DNA of 64,000 bases from Stomorhina lunata (lineage: Eukaryota; Arthropoda; Insecta; Diptera; Rhiniidae), in the NCBI GenBank assembly GCA_933228675.1, contig OW121743.1, forward strand, positions 12,867,371 through 12,931,370. The letters are read 5' to 3'. The position numbers and the translations under genes are program-made. The notes beneath the pieces were generated by a model. It was not told the origin of the DNA, did no database searches, and saw nothing but the letters and a program-made list of their open reading frames with translations. Positions 10,999 through 22,825 of the stretch are shown one piece after another; the first letter of the stretch is position 1; the number at the start of each line of letters is the position of its first letter.

Positions 10999-11639
10999 GT
11001 TTGTTGAAATTCTAAATATAATTTCCCAATAAAATATTTTATGAACTATTTAAGGAATATTTAAGAATTATTATAAAACTAAACAAAAAAAAAGTAAATT
11101 TTTCTTTCCTCGAAACTAGTAACGAAATTGTATGTAAAACCTGCATGTCATTTTAGCTTTTTATTCGAAATTGATTTAAAATTTAAAAACTTTTCAAAAT
11201 TGTAAATTTTAATATTTTTTTTTTTTTTGTATATTTTCTTTTGTTTTTGTACAAATATTTTCTAAATTTATTTATTATAGTTTTTAAAATCAAGAGCATT
11301 TTTTGAAAAAAATGTAAGTCAAACAACAAAATTTAATTAAAAAAAAAATTTTTAGTTGTTGTAAAATCACTTTATTTAAAAAACAGTAATTCACTTAATA
11401 AATGATTTGGTATTCCAAAACTTGTTTAAGAAAAACAAAAAAATACTTCTCCTAGTCCGTTTGTAAAAGGTTTTACTGTTTAGATGATTGTTATTTTCGA
11501 ACACCCTTAAAGTATGTAATATTGTCCATCAAATTTTTAGTTTTAGTTTTTCTATGTGATCCTCAAGGTAGGCTTTAGTTCTTTACTCTTTTTCTTTAAA
11601 AGCAGAGCCTTAAAAGAATCAAGTGTTTTAAAAAAATAG
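10999..11639. other. Flo2 intron, unique part
   Basis: Apart from the candidate microexon at 11281-11313 this is AT-rich intron with homopolymer T runs (around 11213-11228). No other feature recognised. Confidence 0.6.
11281..11313 (+). CDS. Flo2: candidate 33-nt cassette microexon of Flo2
   Basis: A T-rich tract ends in TTTATTATAG just before 11281, and an excellent donor (AAT|GTAAGT) follows 11313. Between them are exactly 33 nt with no stop in phase 0, encoding FLKSRAFFEKN. The phase and length match the stronger microexon at 16954-16986 (also 33 nt, phase 0 on both sides). Inclusion after exon 10811-10998 would keep the Flo2 frame. It would fall at the same point, between GVAQCKIMK and ADELLGTASEQ, where fly Flo2 isoforms carry a variable insert. 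No transcript evidence is available and chance AG...GT pairs occur in AT-rich introns, so this is a prediction. Confidence 0.4.
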
Positions 11640-14600
11640 AATAAAATTTTAATAGAAAAATGTTCGGTATAAATATTTTACATAAGATTTTTATAGAAAA
11701 ATTTTCCAATAAAATTTTCATAGAAAAATTTTCGGTAAAAATTTTTATAGAAAATTTTTTAATGAAAAATTTTAATAGAAAATTTTTAAAGAAAAATGTT
11801 CGTATAAAATGTTTAAAGAAAAATATAAGTATAGAAAAATTTTTGTTATAAAATTTTTAATAGAAACATTTTCGGTACAAAATTTGTATAGAAAAATTTT
11901 GGATACAAAATTTTTATAGAAAAATTTTAGGTAGAAAATTTTTATAGAGAAATTTTCGGCATAAAATTTTAAAAAAATTTTGTAGAAAAATTTTTGGTAT
12001 AAAATTTTTATAGAAAAATTTTCGACATAAAATTTTTAAAGAAAAATGTTCGTATAAAATGTTTAAAGAAAAATATAAATATAGAAAATTTTTTGTTATA
12101 AAATTTTTAATAGAAAAATTTTCGGTATAAAATTAAAAAAAAAAAAATTGTCGGTATAAAATTTAAAAAAAAAAATTGTCGGTATAAAATTTTAATAGAA
12201 AAATTTTTGGTATAAAATTTTTATAGAAAAAATTTCGGTATAAAATTTTTATAGAAAAAATTTCGGTATAAAATTTATAGAAAAATTTTCGATATAAAAT
12301 TTTTATAGAAAAATGTTCGTTAAAAAATTTTTATAGAAATATTTTCGGTATAATATTTTTATACAAAAATTTTCGTTATAAAATATTTATAGAAAAATTT
12401 TCGATATACAATTTTTGTAGAAAAATTTTCGATATAAAATTTTTATAGAAAAATTTTCGTTATACAATTTTTATAGAAAAATTTTCGGTATAAAATTTTT
12501 ATAGAAAAATTATTGGTATAAAATTTTTCTAGAAAAATTTTCGGTATAAAATTTTTATTGAAAATTTTCGGTATAAAATTTTTATAGAAAAATTTTCGGT
12601 ATAAAATTTTTATAGAAGAATTTTTGTAATGATTTTTTATAAAAAAAAATTCCAATAAAATTTTTAATAGAAAAATTTTCGGTATAAAATTTCTATAGAA
12701 AAATTTTCAATATAAAATTTTTCAATATAAAATTTTTGTAGAAAAATTTTCGCTATAAAATTTTTGTAGAAAAATTTTCGTTATAAAATTTTTATAGAAA
12801 AATTTTCGGTATAAAATTTTTATCGAAAAATTTTTAATATAAAATTTTTATAGAAAAATTTTTCGGTATAGCATTTTTATAGAAAATTTTTCGATATAAA
12901 ATTTTTATACAAAAATTTTCGTTATAAAATTTTTATAGAAAAAAGATTCAGGTATAAAATTTTTAAAGAAAAATTTTCGTTATAAAATTTTTAATAAAAA
13001 ATGTTCGGTTTAAAATTTTTATAGAAGAACTTTCGTAATAAATTTTTATAAAATAAATTCCAGTAAAATATTTATAGAAAACTTTTCGATATAAAATTTT
13101 CGTTATAAAATTTTTATGGAAAAATTATCGATTTAAATTGTTATAGAAAAATTATCGATTTAAATTTTTATAGAAAATTTTTCGTTATAAAATTTTTAAT
13201 AAAGAATTTTTAAAGAAAATTTTTCGTTATAAAATTTTTATAGGAAAAATTTCGGTATAAAATTTTTATAAAAAAATTTTCGGTATTAAATTTTTATAGA
13301 AAAATTTTCGCTTTAAAATTTTTAATAGAAAAATTTTTGCTTTAAAATTTTTGTAAACAAATTTTGGATATAAAATTTTGATGTAAAATGCTAATATTAA
13401 AATTTCATAAAAAATTTTATAGAATATTTTTCTGTATGAAATTTTTTGGTATAAAATTTTTAAAAGAAAAATTTTGGGTATAAAATTTTTATAGAAAAAT
13501 TTTCAGTATAAAATTTTTACAGAAATATTTTCGTTATAAAATTTTTATAGAAAAATTTTGGCTACAAAATTTTTATAGAAAAATTATCGATACAAAAGTT
13601 TTAAAGAAAAACTTTTATAGACAAATTTTTATTATCAAATTTTTAATAGATAAATTTTCGGTATAAAATTTCTAAAAAAAAATTGTCGGTATAAAATTTT
13701 TATAGAAAAAATTTCGATATAAAATTTTTAATAGAAAAATTTTCATAAAGAAATTTTTGATACAAAATTTTTATATAAACATTTTCGACGTAAAATTTTT
13801 ATAGAAAATTTTTCGATATAAAATTTGTATAAAAAAATTTTCGTTATAAAATTTTTTTATAAAAAAATGTTCGGAATAAAATTTTTATAGGAAAATTTTA
13901 CGGTAAAAATTTTGATAGAGAAATTTTCGGTAGAAAATTTTTAGATAAAAAATTTTTATAGAAAAATTTTTAATAGAAAAATTTTGGTATAAATTTTTTA
14001 TAGAAAAATTTTCTATAAAAAAATTTTATACAAAAAATTTCGGTATAAAATTTTTATAGAAAAATTTTCGGTATAAAATTTTTATAAAAAAGTTTTTGTT
14101 ACAAAATTTTTATAGACAAATTTTCGTTATAAAACTTTTATAGAAAAATTATTGCTATAAAATTTTTTTAGAAAAATTATCGATATAAAATTTTTAATAG
14201 AAAAATTTTCGTTATAAAATTTTTATAGAAAATTTTTTTATGTAAAATTTGTATGGAAAAAGTTTTTAAAGAAAAATTAAAAAACAATTCTATAGAAAAA
14301 GTTTCGTTATAAAAGTTTTAAACAAAAATTTTTTGTACAATTTTTAATAGAAAAATTGTAGGTATAAAATTTTTATAGAAAAATTTTCGGTATAAAATTT
14401 TTAATAGAAAAATTTTCGGTATAAAATTTTTAATAGAAAAATTTTCGGTATAAAATTTTTAATAGAAAAATTTTCGGTATAAAATTTTTAATAGAAAAAT
14501 TTTCGGTATAAAATTTTTAATAGAAAAATTTTTATAAAGAAATTTTTAAAGAAAAATTTTTGATATAAAATTTTTATAGAAAAATTTTCGATGTAAAATT

Positions 14601-16592
14601 TTTATAGAAAAATTTTCGATGTAAAATTTGGATAGAAAAATTTTCGTTATAAAATTTTTTTATAGAAAAATTTTCGGAATAAAATTTTTATAGGAAAATT
14701 TTACGGTAAAAAATTTTGATAGAGAAATTTTCGGTAGAAAATTTTTAGATAAAAAATTTTTATAGAAAAATTTTTAATAGAAAATTTTTGGTATAAATTT
14801 TTTATAGAAAAATTTTCTATAAAAAAATTTTATACAAAAAATTTCGGTATAAAATTTTTATAGAAAAATTTTCGGTATAAAATTTTTATAGAAAAGTTTT
14901 TGTTACAAAATTTTTATAGACAAATTTTCGTTATAAAACTTTTATAGAAAAATTATTGCTATAAAATTTTTTTAGAAAAATTATCGATATAAAATTTTTA
15001 ATAGAAAAATTTTCGTTATAAAATTTTTATAGAAAAATTTTTTATGTAAAATTTGTATGGAAAAAGTTTTTAAAGAAAAATTAAAAAACAATTCTATAGA
15101 AAAAATTTCGTTATAAAAGTTTTAAACAAAAATTTTTTATAAAATTTTTAATAGAAAAATTTTAGGTATAAAATTTTTATAGAAAAATTGTCGGTATAAA
15201 ATTTTTAATAGAAAATTTTTCGGTATAAAATTTTTAATAGAAAAATTTTCGGTATAAAATTTTTAATAGAAAAATTTTCGGTATAAAATTTTTAATAGAA
15301 AAATTTTCATAAAGAAATTTTTAAAGAAAAATTTTTGATATAAAATTTTTATAGAAAAATTTTCGATGTAAAGTTTTTATAGAAAAATTTTCGATGTAAA
15401 ATTTGGATAGAAAAATTTTCGTTATAAAATTTTTTTATAGAAAAATTTTCGGAATAAAATTTTTATAGAAAAATTTTTCGATAGAAAATTTTGATAGAGA
15501 AATTTTCGGTAGAAAATTTTTAGATAAAAAATTTTTATAGAAAAATTTTCGGTATAAATTTTTTATAGAAAAATTTTCTATAAAAAAATTTTATACATGG
15601 AAAAAGTTTTTAAAGAAAAAAAAAAAGAAAAATTAAAAAACAATTCTATAGAAAAAGTTTTGTTATAAAAGTTCTAAACAAAAATTTTTTATAAAATTTT
15701 TAATAGAAAAATTTTCGGTATAAATTAAAAAAAAAAAAAAATTTGTTATAAAATTTTTATCGAAAAATTTTCGGTATAAAATTTTTGTAGAAAAATTTTC
15801 AATATAAAATTTTTATAGAAAAATTGTCGGTATAAAATTTTAATAGAAAAATTTTAGGTATAAAATTTTTATAGGAAAATTGTCAGTATAAAATTTTTAT
15901 AAAAAAATTTTCGTTATAAAATTTTTATAAAAAAATTTTCGGTATAAAATTTATTTTATAGAAAAATTTTCGGTTTAAAATTTTTATAGAAAAATTTTCG
16001 GTATAAAATTTTAATAGAAAAATTTTAGGTATAAAATTTTTATAGAAAAATTGTCGGTATAAAATTTTAATAGAAAAATTTTAGGTATAAAATTTTTATA
16101 AAAAAATTTTCGTTATAAAATTTTTATAAAAAAATTTTCGGTATAAAATTTATTTTATAGAAAAATTTTCGGTTTAAAATTTTTATAGAAAAATTTTCGG
16201 TACAAAATTTTTATAAAAAAATTTTCGGTATAAAATTTTTATAGAAAAATTTTCGGTATAAAATTTTTATAGAAAAATTTTCGGTATTAAATTTTTAAAG
16301 AAAAATTTTCATATAAAATTTTTATAAAAAAATTTTCGGTATAAAATTCTTAAAGAAAAATTTTCATATAAAATTTTTATAAAAAAATTTTTATAAAAAA
16401 AATTTTCGTTATAAAATTCTTATAGAAAATTTTTCGGTATAAAATTTATTTTATAGAAAAATTTTCGGTTTAAAATTTTTATAGAAAAATTTTCGTTATA
16501 AAATTTTTATAAAAAAATTTTCGGTTTAAAATTTTTTTGGAAAAATTTTCATTAAAAAAATTTTCGATATACAATTTTTATAGAAAAATTTA
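11640..16592. repeat. ~28-bp AT-rich tandem array (array C) with higher-order duplication
   Basis: About 5 kb of diverged units near ATAAAATTTTTATAGAAAAA plus TTTTCGGT, period about 28 bp with frequent 1-3 bp indels. A higher-order block is present. The distinctive variant GATAGAGAAATTTTCGGTAG starts at about 13914, 14718 and 15493, giving block offsets of about 804 and 775 bp, and neighbouring variants (for example AAACAATTCTATAGAAAAA) repeat at the same spacing. It lies in the Flo2 intron between 10998 and 16954 and ends about 360 bp before the microexon. No coding content. Confidence 0.93.
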
Positions 16593-16953
16593 GTTTAAAT
16601 GAAATTCTTTTACTATAATTGAACTTTTGACAATAAGTTACAACATAGTTAACCTTTTTGTTGTATATTATTTAGATTATCCTAAAAGTATGCTACACAA
16701 ATGTTTCTTAAATATTGTACATTTCGTTCTATATCGTATATGGCTATAGAAATTTCGTTCTTTTTTTAATCTAAGTTATATATTATTTTATTACTTTGAG
16801 GATCACATCAACAAATTTTTCGTTTTCCAAGTACTTATTATAGTTTAGTATAGAAATATCTGTAACTCGTAATTTATGTTTAAAACTTTTAGTTAAACTT
16901 AATTATTGATTTGTTTATTTCTTTTTTTCACATTTTTTCTTTGTTTTCTTTAG
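16593..16953. other. unique intron sequence upstream of the microexon
   Basis: This AT-rich segment is free of the 28-bp array and ends in a strong polypyrimidine tract (CATTTTTTCTTTGTTTTCTT) and TAG before 16954. It forms an island of unique sequence with the microexon and its donor flank between two arrays. Confidence 0.6.
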
Positions 16954-16986
16954 TCAAACTCGTATGCAAAGTCTGCTAATGAAGAG
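16954..16986 (+). CDS. Flo2: Flotillin-2 11-codon cassette microexon
   Basis: A 33-nt exon encodes SNSYAKSANEE. The acceptor has a long pyrimidine tract ending TTTCTTTAG, and the donor is GAG|GTATGA. It is in phase 0 on both sides, so it can be included or skipped without changing frame between exon 10811-10998 (ending ...KIMK) and exon 26251-26359 (starting ADELLG). Drosophila Flo2 isoforms carry a short Ser/Tyr-rich, acidic-ended insert at this position, and vertebrate flotillin-2 lacks it, which supports a cassette exon. The insert falls in the SPFH domain just before the ELLGTASEQFLG helix. Its role is unknown. The splice signals and phase are read directly; alternative use is inferred. 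Confidence 0.8.
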
Positions 16987-17725
16987 GTATGATTTTGTCT
17001 TTATTTACAAAAAAAGAAAAGAATAATATCCAATATTTTTCTTTATTATAAATTGAATCTGTTGATTTTAATTTTTAAAAAATTTTTGATTTTTATTGTT
17101 ATTATTTTTTGATTTTATTATAAAAATTTTGTTTTTCTTTTTATTTATTTTTCTGTTTTTTGTGTTTTCTATTATTTAAATGATGAATCCTAAAATATTG
17201 GAGTAAATGTTGCTTTTTCTGTGAAAATGTTTGAGTTGAAAAAAAGTAATTTTTTGAGTTTATTTTGAAGACAAAGGTACGCATTTGATTTAATTTTTAT
17301 TTAATTTTTTATAATTAAATATCTTACAAAATTTGTTGTTGTATTTAATTAACACTTAAATAGGATTAAGTCTTAAAAATTATAATATTTACATACATAA
17401 TTCATGTATCTATGAATGTAGTTGTGTAAAATTAGGTGTGGGTGTAGGTGTGGTGGTGTAAATATCATGTAAATTGTAGAAAAATATTATGGATAATCCC
17501 AGTTTCCAAATGAGGAAATATAATTTAAAATTTAAGGTATAAAAAATGACTTATCCCCTATAGTATTTCATCCGCCTTAATATGCTTCATATTATAATTT
17601 TATTCAGATATTTATTTGGCCCTTTTCCGTCCATATTCGAACCAAATCTCTCTGATTTCGGCCTATTTTCTTAGTAATCCCATATGTACTAAACAGATCC
17701 AGTTTTTTTATACCAACCATCAAAA
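16987..17725. other. Flo2 intron, unique part
   Basis: AT-rich unique sequence downstream of the microexon, with a GTGTGGGTGTAGGTGTGGTGG microsatellite-like stretch near 17434-17457. No other feature seen. Confidence 0.5.
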
Positions 17726-19245
17726 ATTTTCGATATAAAATTTTTATAGAAAAATTTTCCATAAAAAATTTTTTATGGAAAAAATTTTCAGTACAAAATT
17801 TTTATAGAAAACAATTTTTAACAGAAAAATTTTCGATGTAAAATTTATATAGAGCAATATTTTCGGTATAAAAGTTTTATAGAAAAATTTTCGTTTTAAA
17901 ATTTTTGTACAAAAATTTTCGTTATAAAATGTTTATACAAAAATTTTCGGTATAAAATTTTAAATAGAAAAATTTTCATTTTAAAATTTTTTAGAAAAAT
18001 TTTCGGTATAAAATTTTTATAGAAAAATTTTCCATAAAAAATTTTTTATAGAAAAAATTTTCAGTACAAAATTTTTATAGAAAAAAAATTTTAATAGAAA
18101 AATTCTCTATGTAAAATTTGTATAGAAAAAAATTTTCGATATAAAATTTTTATAGAAAAAATTTCGTTTTAAAATTTTTGTACAAAAATTTTCGGTATAA
18201 AATTTTTATAGAAAAATTTTCGGTATAAAATTTTTATAGAAAAATTTTCGGTATAAAATTTTTATAGAAAAATTTTCGGTATAAAATTTTAAATAGAAAA
18301 ATTTTCGGTATAAAATTTTTATAGAAAAATTTTCGGTATAAAATTTTTATAGAAAAATTTTCGGTATAAAATTTTTATAAAAAAATTTTCGTTATAAAAT
18401 TTTTATAGAAAATTTTTCGGTATAAAATTTTTGTTATAAAATTTTTAATAGAAAAATTTTCGGTATAAAATTTTTATAGACAAATTTTCGGTATAAAATT
18501 TTTATAGAAAAATTTTCCATAAAAAATTTTTTATAGAAAAAATTTTCAGTACAAAATTTTTATAGAAAAAAAATTTTAATAGAAAAATTCTCTATGTAAA
18601 ATTTGTATAGAAAAAAATTTTCGATATAAAATTTTTATAGAAAAAATTTCGTTTTAAAATTTTTGTACAAAAATTTTCGGTATAAAATTTTTATAGAAAA
18701 ATTTTCGGTATAAAATTTTTATAGAAAAATTTTCGGTATAAAATTTTTATAGAAAAATTTTCGGTATAAAATTTTTATAGAAAAATTTTCGGTATAAAAT
18801 TTTAAATAGAAAAATTTTCATTATAAAATTTTTTAGAAAAATTTTCGGTATAAAATTTTTATAGAAAAATTTTCGGTATAAAATTTTTATAAAAAAATTT
18901 TCGTTATAAAATTTTTATAGAAAATTTTTCGGTATAAAATTTTTGTTATAAAATTTTTAATAGAAAAATTTTCGGTATAAAATTTTTATAGACAAATTTT
19001 CGGTATAAAATTTTTATAGAAAAATTTTCGGTATAAAATTTTTATAGAAAAATTTTCGGTATAAAATTTTTATAGAAAAACTTTTCGGTATAAATATTTT
19101 AATAAAAAAAATTTTCGTTTTAAAATTTTTATAGAAAATGTTCGGTATAAAATTTTTATAGAAAAATTTTCGGTATAAAATTTTTATAAAAAAGTTTTCG
19201 GTGTAAAATTATTATAAAAATGTTTTCGGTATAAAATCGGTATTG
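17726..19245. repeat. ~28-bp AT-rich tandem array (array D), same family as array C
   Basis: Units again are close to CGGTATAAAATTTTTATAGA plus AAAATTTT. A variant block starting TCCATAAAAAATTTTTTATA recurs at about 17757, 18030 and 18516, so there is a higher-order duplication of about 486 bp (18030 versus 18516). It shares unit sequence and orientation with array C. The two are best read as one array split by the unique island holding the microexon (16593-17725). Confidence 0.92.
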
Positions 19246-19391
19246 CTGAACCTCTCGAAAACATGATGATTTTAGTTTAAATGTTCGACGGTTTGGAGCA
19301 GAGTTTCAAAACTAATTTATTTTCAAAATTCTTTACGAGATTTTAAGTTGTTGACGCAAGAGATCTGCAGACCTAAAACTACCCTTCAAAC

Positions 19392-19446
19392 ATGAGTAAA
19401 TCGGGATTTTCAAAACTCAATCGTTGGTTGGGACGTAAAAATAAGG
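19392..19446 (+). CDS. candidate alternative first coding exon (possibly Flo2)
   Basis: An ATG with A at -3 opens a frame encoding MSKSGFSKLNRWLGRKNK, followed by one base and a consensus donor (AAGG|GTAAGT). The exon ends in phase 1. It cannot join exon 26251-26359, which starts in phase 0, but it could join the exon after 26359, which must start in phase 1. The result would be a flotillin-2 variant lacking the first part of the SPFH domain and starting with a basic, amphipathic-looking peptide. The sequence from 19250 to 19391 is unique and less AT-extreme than the flanking array. It contains a short upstream ORF (19263-19280). The peptide has no known motif that I can name. It could also be the first exon of an independent nested gene, or chance. 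Confidence 0.4.
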
Positions 19447-19787
19447 GTAAGTCTTATACAGTTTAATATACTTCCAGCTGTTCCAAAGTAAAGCTTTGTT
19501 TGCAATGCAATTGAAATGTTTAGCGTTTTAAGGACGGTACATGTCATATTGTCATATAACGTTGTTTTAAGAACTTTTTACAAAAAGAAGCACATTGACA
19601 AGTAACGTTTTTTGTTCAGAAATCTTCTGTTCCAAAATGAAGCACTATTTCCAATACAATTAAAATGATTAACAACTTAGGAACGTTACATGATGTCTTG
19701 GTATGTAACGTCGGTACACATCATATTGTCATGTAACGTCGTTTTAAAGGCGTTCATAGCTAGTTATATAACTTTCCTTGAGCTTTG
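19447..19787. other. gene-free stretch after the candidate first exon
   Basis: Intron-like sequence. The phrase (T/C)ATATTGTCAT(A/G)TAACGT(T/C)GTTTTAA occurs near 19547 and again near 19722, showing a local ~175-bp duplication. No gene recognised. Confidence 0.45.
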
Positions 19788-20294
19788 TCACCACAGTGTT
19801 CGTTTCAGCCTTAGAATAGGTGAGATATTACGCACCATATTGTCCGATATACTCCTAAAAGACTCCCAATTTGTTTTTCGGGGATTCCTATAGTGACTCG
19901 GTTTGACTTTCCTAAAATTAACAGAAAAGGAGATCAAGCAGTGGTCCGAGAAGGAACACTTGCTTGATACCTTCCAGTTTTCAATAAGATTTTCTTTCGC
20001 GTTTATCAGTGTAATGTCTAATACTACCTCCCTATCTTTTGTCCTAAAAGTGGGCGCGTTAGCCCTATTATAGATCCTAAGATGGTTATTAGTAATAAAA
20101 TCAAAAACTGACTCACCGCGCTCGTTGATGTTACTACTACCCCATTGGTAGTGATGGGCATTGGCGTCACAGCCCATGATGTAGGTGTTATTTTTCATGG
20201 ACTTTACCAACAACCTCACATAGCTACTCGGAGGGTCCTCTGTCTCATACGGGAAGTAGGCTGAAGCCACAGTGAGGACATTTTGGCAGTGAGG
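19788..20294 (-). pseudogene. LINE endonuclease (EEP/APE-type) domain fragment
   Basis: On the minus strand about 169 codons are open without interruption. Motifs in order are TVASAYFPYE, then YIMGCDANAHHYQWGSS (the nucleic-acid-binding and catalytic Asp/Asn of the domain), GESVFDFI, VVLDITLIN, and SFSDHCLISF with the terminal catalytic Asp-His. These are characteristic of endonucleases of I/Jockey-type non-LTR retrotransposons, which nick target DNA. The fragment has neither the N-terminal half of the endonuclease nor any reverse transcriptase, so it is a remnant even though the remaining frame is intact. The apparent N-terminal extension up to 20402 comes from the adjacent repeat and is not part of the domain. 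Absence of stops suggests a fairly recent insertion. Confidence 0.88.
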
Positions 20295-20298
20295 CATC

Positions 20299-20720
20299 GA
20301 ATCTCTTGTCAAGGAACCTTTTATGAAAGAATCTCTTGCGTAAAAATCTTTTGACAAGAAAGCGCGTTCCAAGGAACTTCTTTTCAAGAAATCTCTTCTC
20401 AATGAACTTTTTCCTAAAGAATCTCTTCGCCAAGAGCTTCCTTGACATTGTCAAGTTTCTTTTCAAGGAATATCTTGTCATGAATTTTCTTCTAAAACAA
20501 CCTTCTGTCAGGCAACCCCTTATCATCGAATCTCTTGTCAAGGAACCTTTTTTGAAAGAAAGAATCTTTTGACAAGAAAGAATCTTTTGACAAGAAAGCG
20601 CGTTTCAAGAAATCCCTTCTCAATAAACAGCTTCCTAAAGAATCTCTTCGCGAGGAGCTTCTTTGACATTGTTTAGGTTCTTTTCAAGGAATATCTTGTC
20701 AAGAAATTTCTTCTTAAATT
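20299..20720. repeat. two-copy repeat built of short TCTCTTGTCAAGGAA-like motifs
   Basis: Two blocks of about 200-230 bp (20299-20528 and 20529-20720) share GAATCTCTTGTCAAGGAACC starts and GGAATATCTTGTCA ends. Each block is itself a degenerate series of ~15-bp units of AAGAATCTCTTGACAA type. It flanks the LINE endonuclease remnant on its 5' side and has no coding function that I can see. Confidence 0.75.
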
Positions 20721-20723
20721 TTC

Positions 20724-22590
20724 GGGTTATTGGGATTATCATTCCGTTTGTAATTTCCTTAATATTAGCTCGAAAACCAAAATTGAAGTATATTCTGAAT
20801 CCTCATAAAATTCTAAGAGCGATGTCCGTCTATCTGGCGGTATATCTGGCTGTTTGTTGTCGGCACGATAAAACCTTAACGAAAGTATATAGTTCACTGA
20901 AATTTGGCATAAACATTCTTCATTTATTCTTGGAAAATGTTGATATTGAAATCCGGCAAAATCGGTTTACATTTGACCATGCTCCCGTATAACCTCGTTT
21001 AGGCTAATCACTTACTTGCTGACAAATGACAAATTATAACAGCTATGGTGACAAAATTATGTATATAGAAGTTTTAAGTAAGCACTAGGCATATACATTT
21101 TTATCGAAGTCGATTCACATTAAGTTATAGCTCTCATACAAAAAGCTTACGGAAACAGCCGAAATTCCACCTAAAATACACTTAAATGCCAATAAATGAT
21201 AAAATGTAATAGCTTTGGCCACTAAATTTTGCGCAAGGAAGTCTTATGTCAATGTCAGCCATTGTGGCAATCGGTCACCATTTGATCATAGCTCCCATAT
21301 AAAAAAAACTTACGGAAACACAAAAATACAAAAAGAATAGGTGGCTTAAGTCCGTCGCAATAGCGCCTTAACGAAAAACTCTAGAGGGACAGCATTTAAC
21401 AAAAGTATTTTCGATATCTTGAAAAAGTTGTGTATTGAAAATGGACGAAATCGGTTCACATTTAGTTAGAGCTCCAATATAACCCCGCTACGGGAAACAC
21501 ATTAATGCTGATAAATTAAATACAATTGTAATAGCTATGATGACTATATTTAGAATTTAGGAGTTTTATGCAACTATTGGTCAGTATATCAAATTTTATA
21601 GGATTCGATTCATATTTGACTATAGCTTTCATATAAAAAACACTAACGAAACCAAAAAAAAAATGTACCAAAAGCCAGTTAAAAACTATTAAATTAGAAA
21701 CTATGACAGCTATGGCCACTAAATTTTGCAAGAATAAATACCAGCCAGTGTGTCAACGTTATATGGATATATACGGACCTGTCGTATTACTATCATAATG
21801 TTTATCTTAACTAAGTATTAAGCTAAACGAAAAATATTTAACAAACTTATTAATGTAAAACCATACCCGGCTACGGTACCGAATTTTGTTCAAAGTAAAT
21901 ACTAGGGAAGCCACTTACATACTTTTAAATGTTGAACTATAAAGCTATCGCAGGCTTAAAAATGGAATATCTCCGTCAATTTTAAAGTCTCCATCAATTT
22001 TTTTTTTAATTTTTTCGTGAAAAGACAAGCAATTTTTAGAAAAAAAAAATCGTAGGGGTGCTTATGAGTGAAAAAATGAAATAAAAAAATTGTTGACTTT
22101 ATTTTTGGTCAAATTTTAAAAATAAATTTTTGGAATTAATTTAGTTTAAAACACACCAAATTATCTAAAAGTCCTGTAAATTTGAGCAAAATTGATTAAA
22201 ATGTCTCACGAGATATTATGTTTTAAAAATTAAGTTATCTCAAAATTTAGTGCCCTGTGGTTCCCAGAATTTTGAAAATTTTCAAAAATCCTTTAGCACA
22301 AAAATTACTCATACCTAATCAACACTAAACTTTTACCAAGCTTCAAAGAAATCGAAATACCTAATTGCAACTTTGATTTTTTTGAGAAATTTTGACCCTA
22401 TTGCAACCGAATTAAGTCCAAATATTTTACTAACAATACCAACTAGCGTAATAACTTTTTTTCGAAATTGGTCCACATTTTGAATTAGCTGCACCCTCGT
22501 AGATATATGAGATATGTTGCTAAATTTAACACAATTTGATGGTGGGTATATAAGATTCGGCACAGTCGAATATAACACTTTTACTTGTTT
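20724..22590 (-). mobile_element. dispersed non-coding element, type 2, minus orientation
   Basis: Read on the minus strand, it starts with ACAAGTAAAAGTGTTATATT, the hairpin TTCGACTGTGCCGAA and TATACCCACCATCA (complement at about 22540-22590). It then runs through repeated modules of the form GAGCTATGGTCAAATGTGAAC. It ends near 20724 in the segment AAATTACAAACGGAATGA, lacking the very last GATGGTGGGTATA. Another copy in opposite orientation lies at 23322-25093. No open frame of interest; it is a non-autonomous element or remnant. Confidence 0.75.
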
Positions 22591-22825
22591 ATTTTGATGT
22601 CAACAATATAATCCGTATTATTTTATCACTTAATTTCACATATAACCTAAAGTTCCACCAGCTAGATTCAAACGCTTTGGGGGTTAGAATACACTTATCA
22701 AGTACTTTCCATTCGTGTGGGAATTTTCCTTACCCCAAAATCGTGTTTCACAGTGTTAAAAATTCCTTGTTTAACTAAGTTCTGTAGAGTTTCACAAGGT
22801 CAACTTTAGAACTTTCATACTTAAT

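Noticed and set aside
20295..20541. Basic open frames on both strands upstream of the LINE endonuclease
   Set aside because: They are translations of the degenerate 15-bp repeat TCTTGACAAGAAA; the endonuclease homology starts only at 20294.
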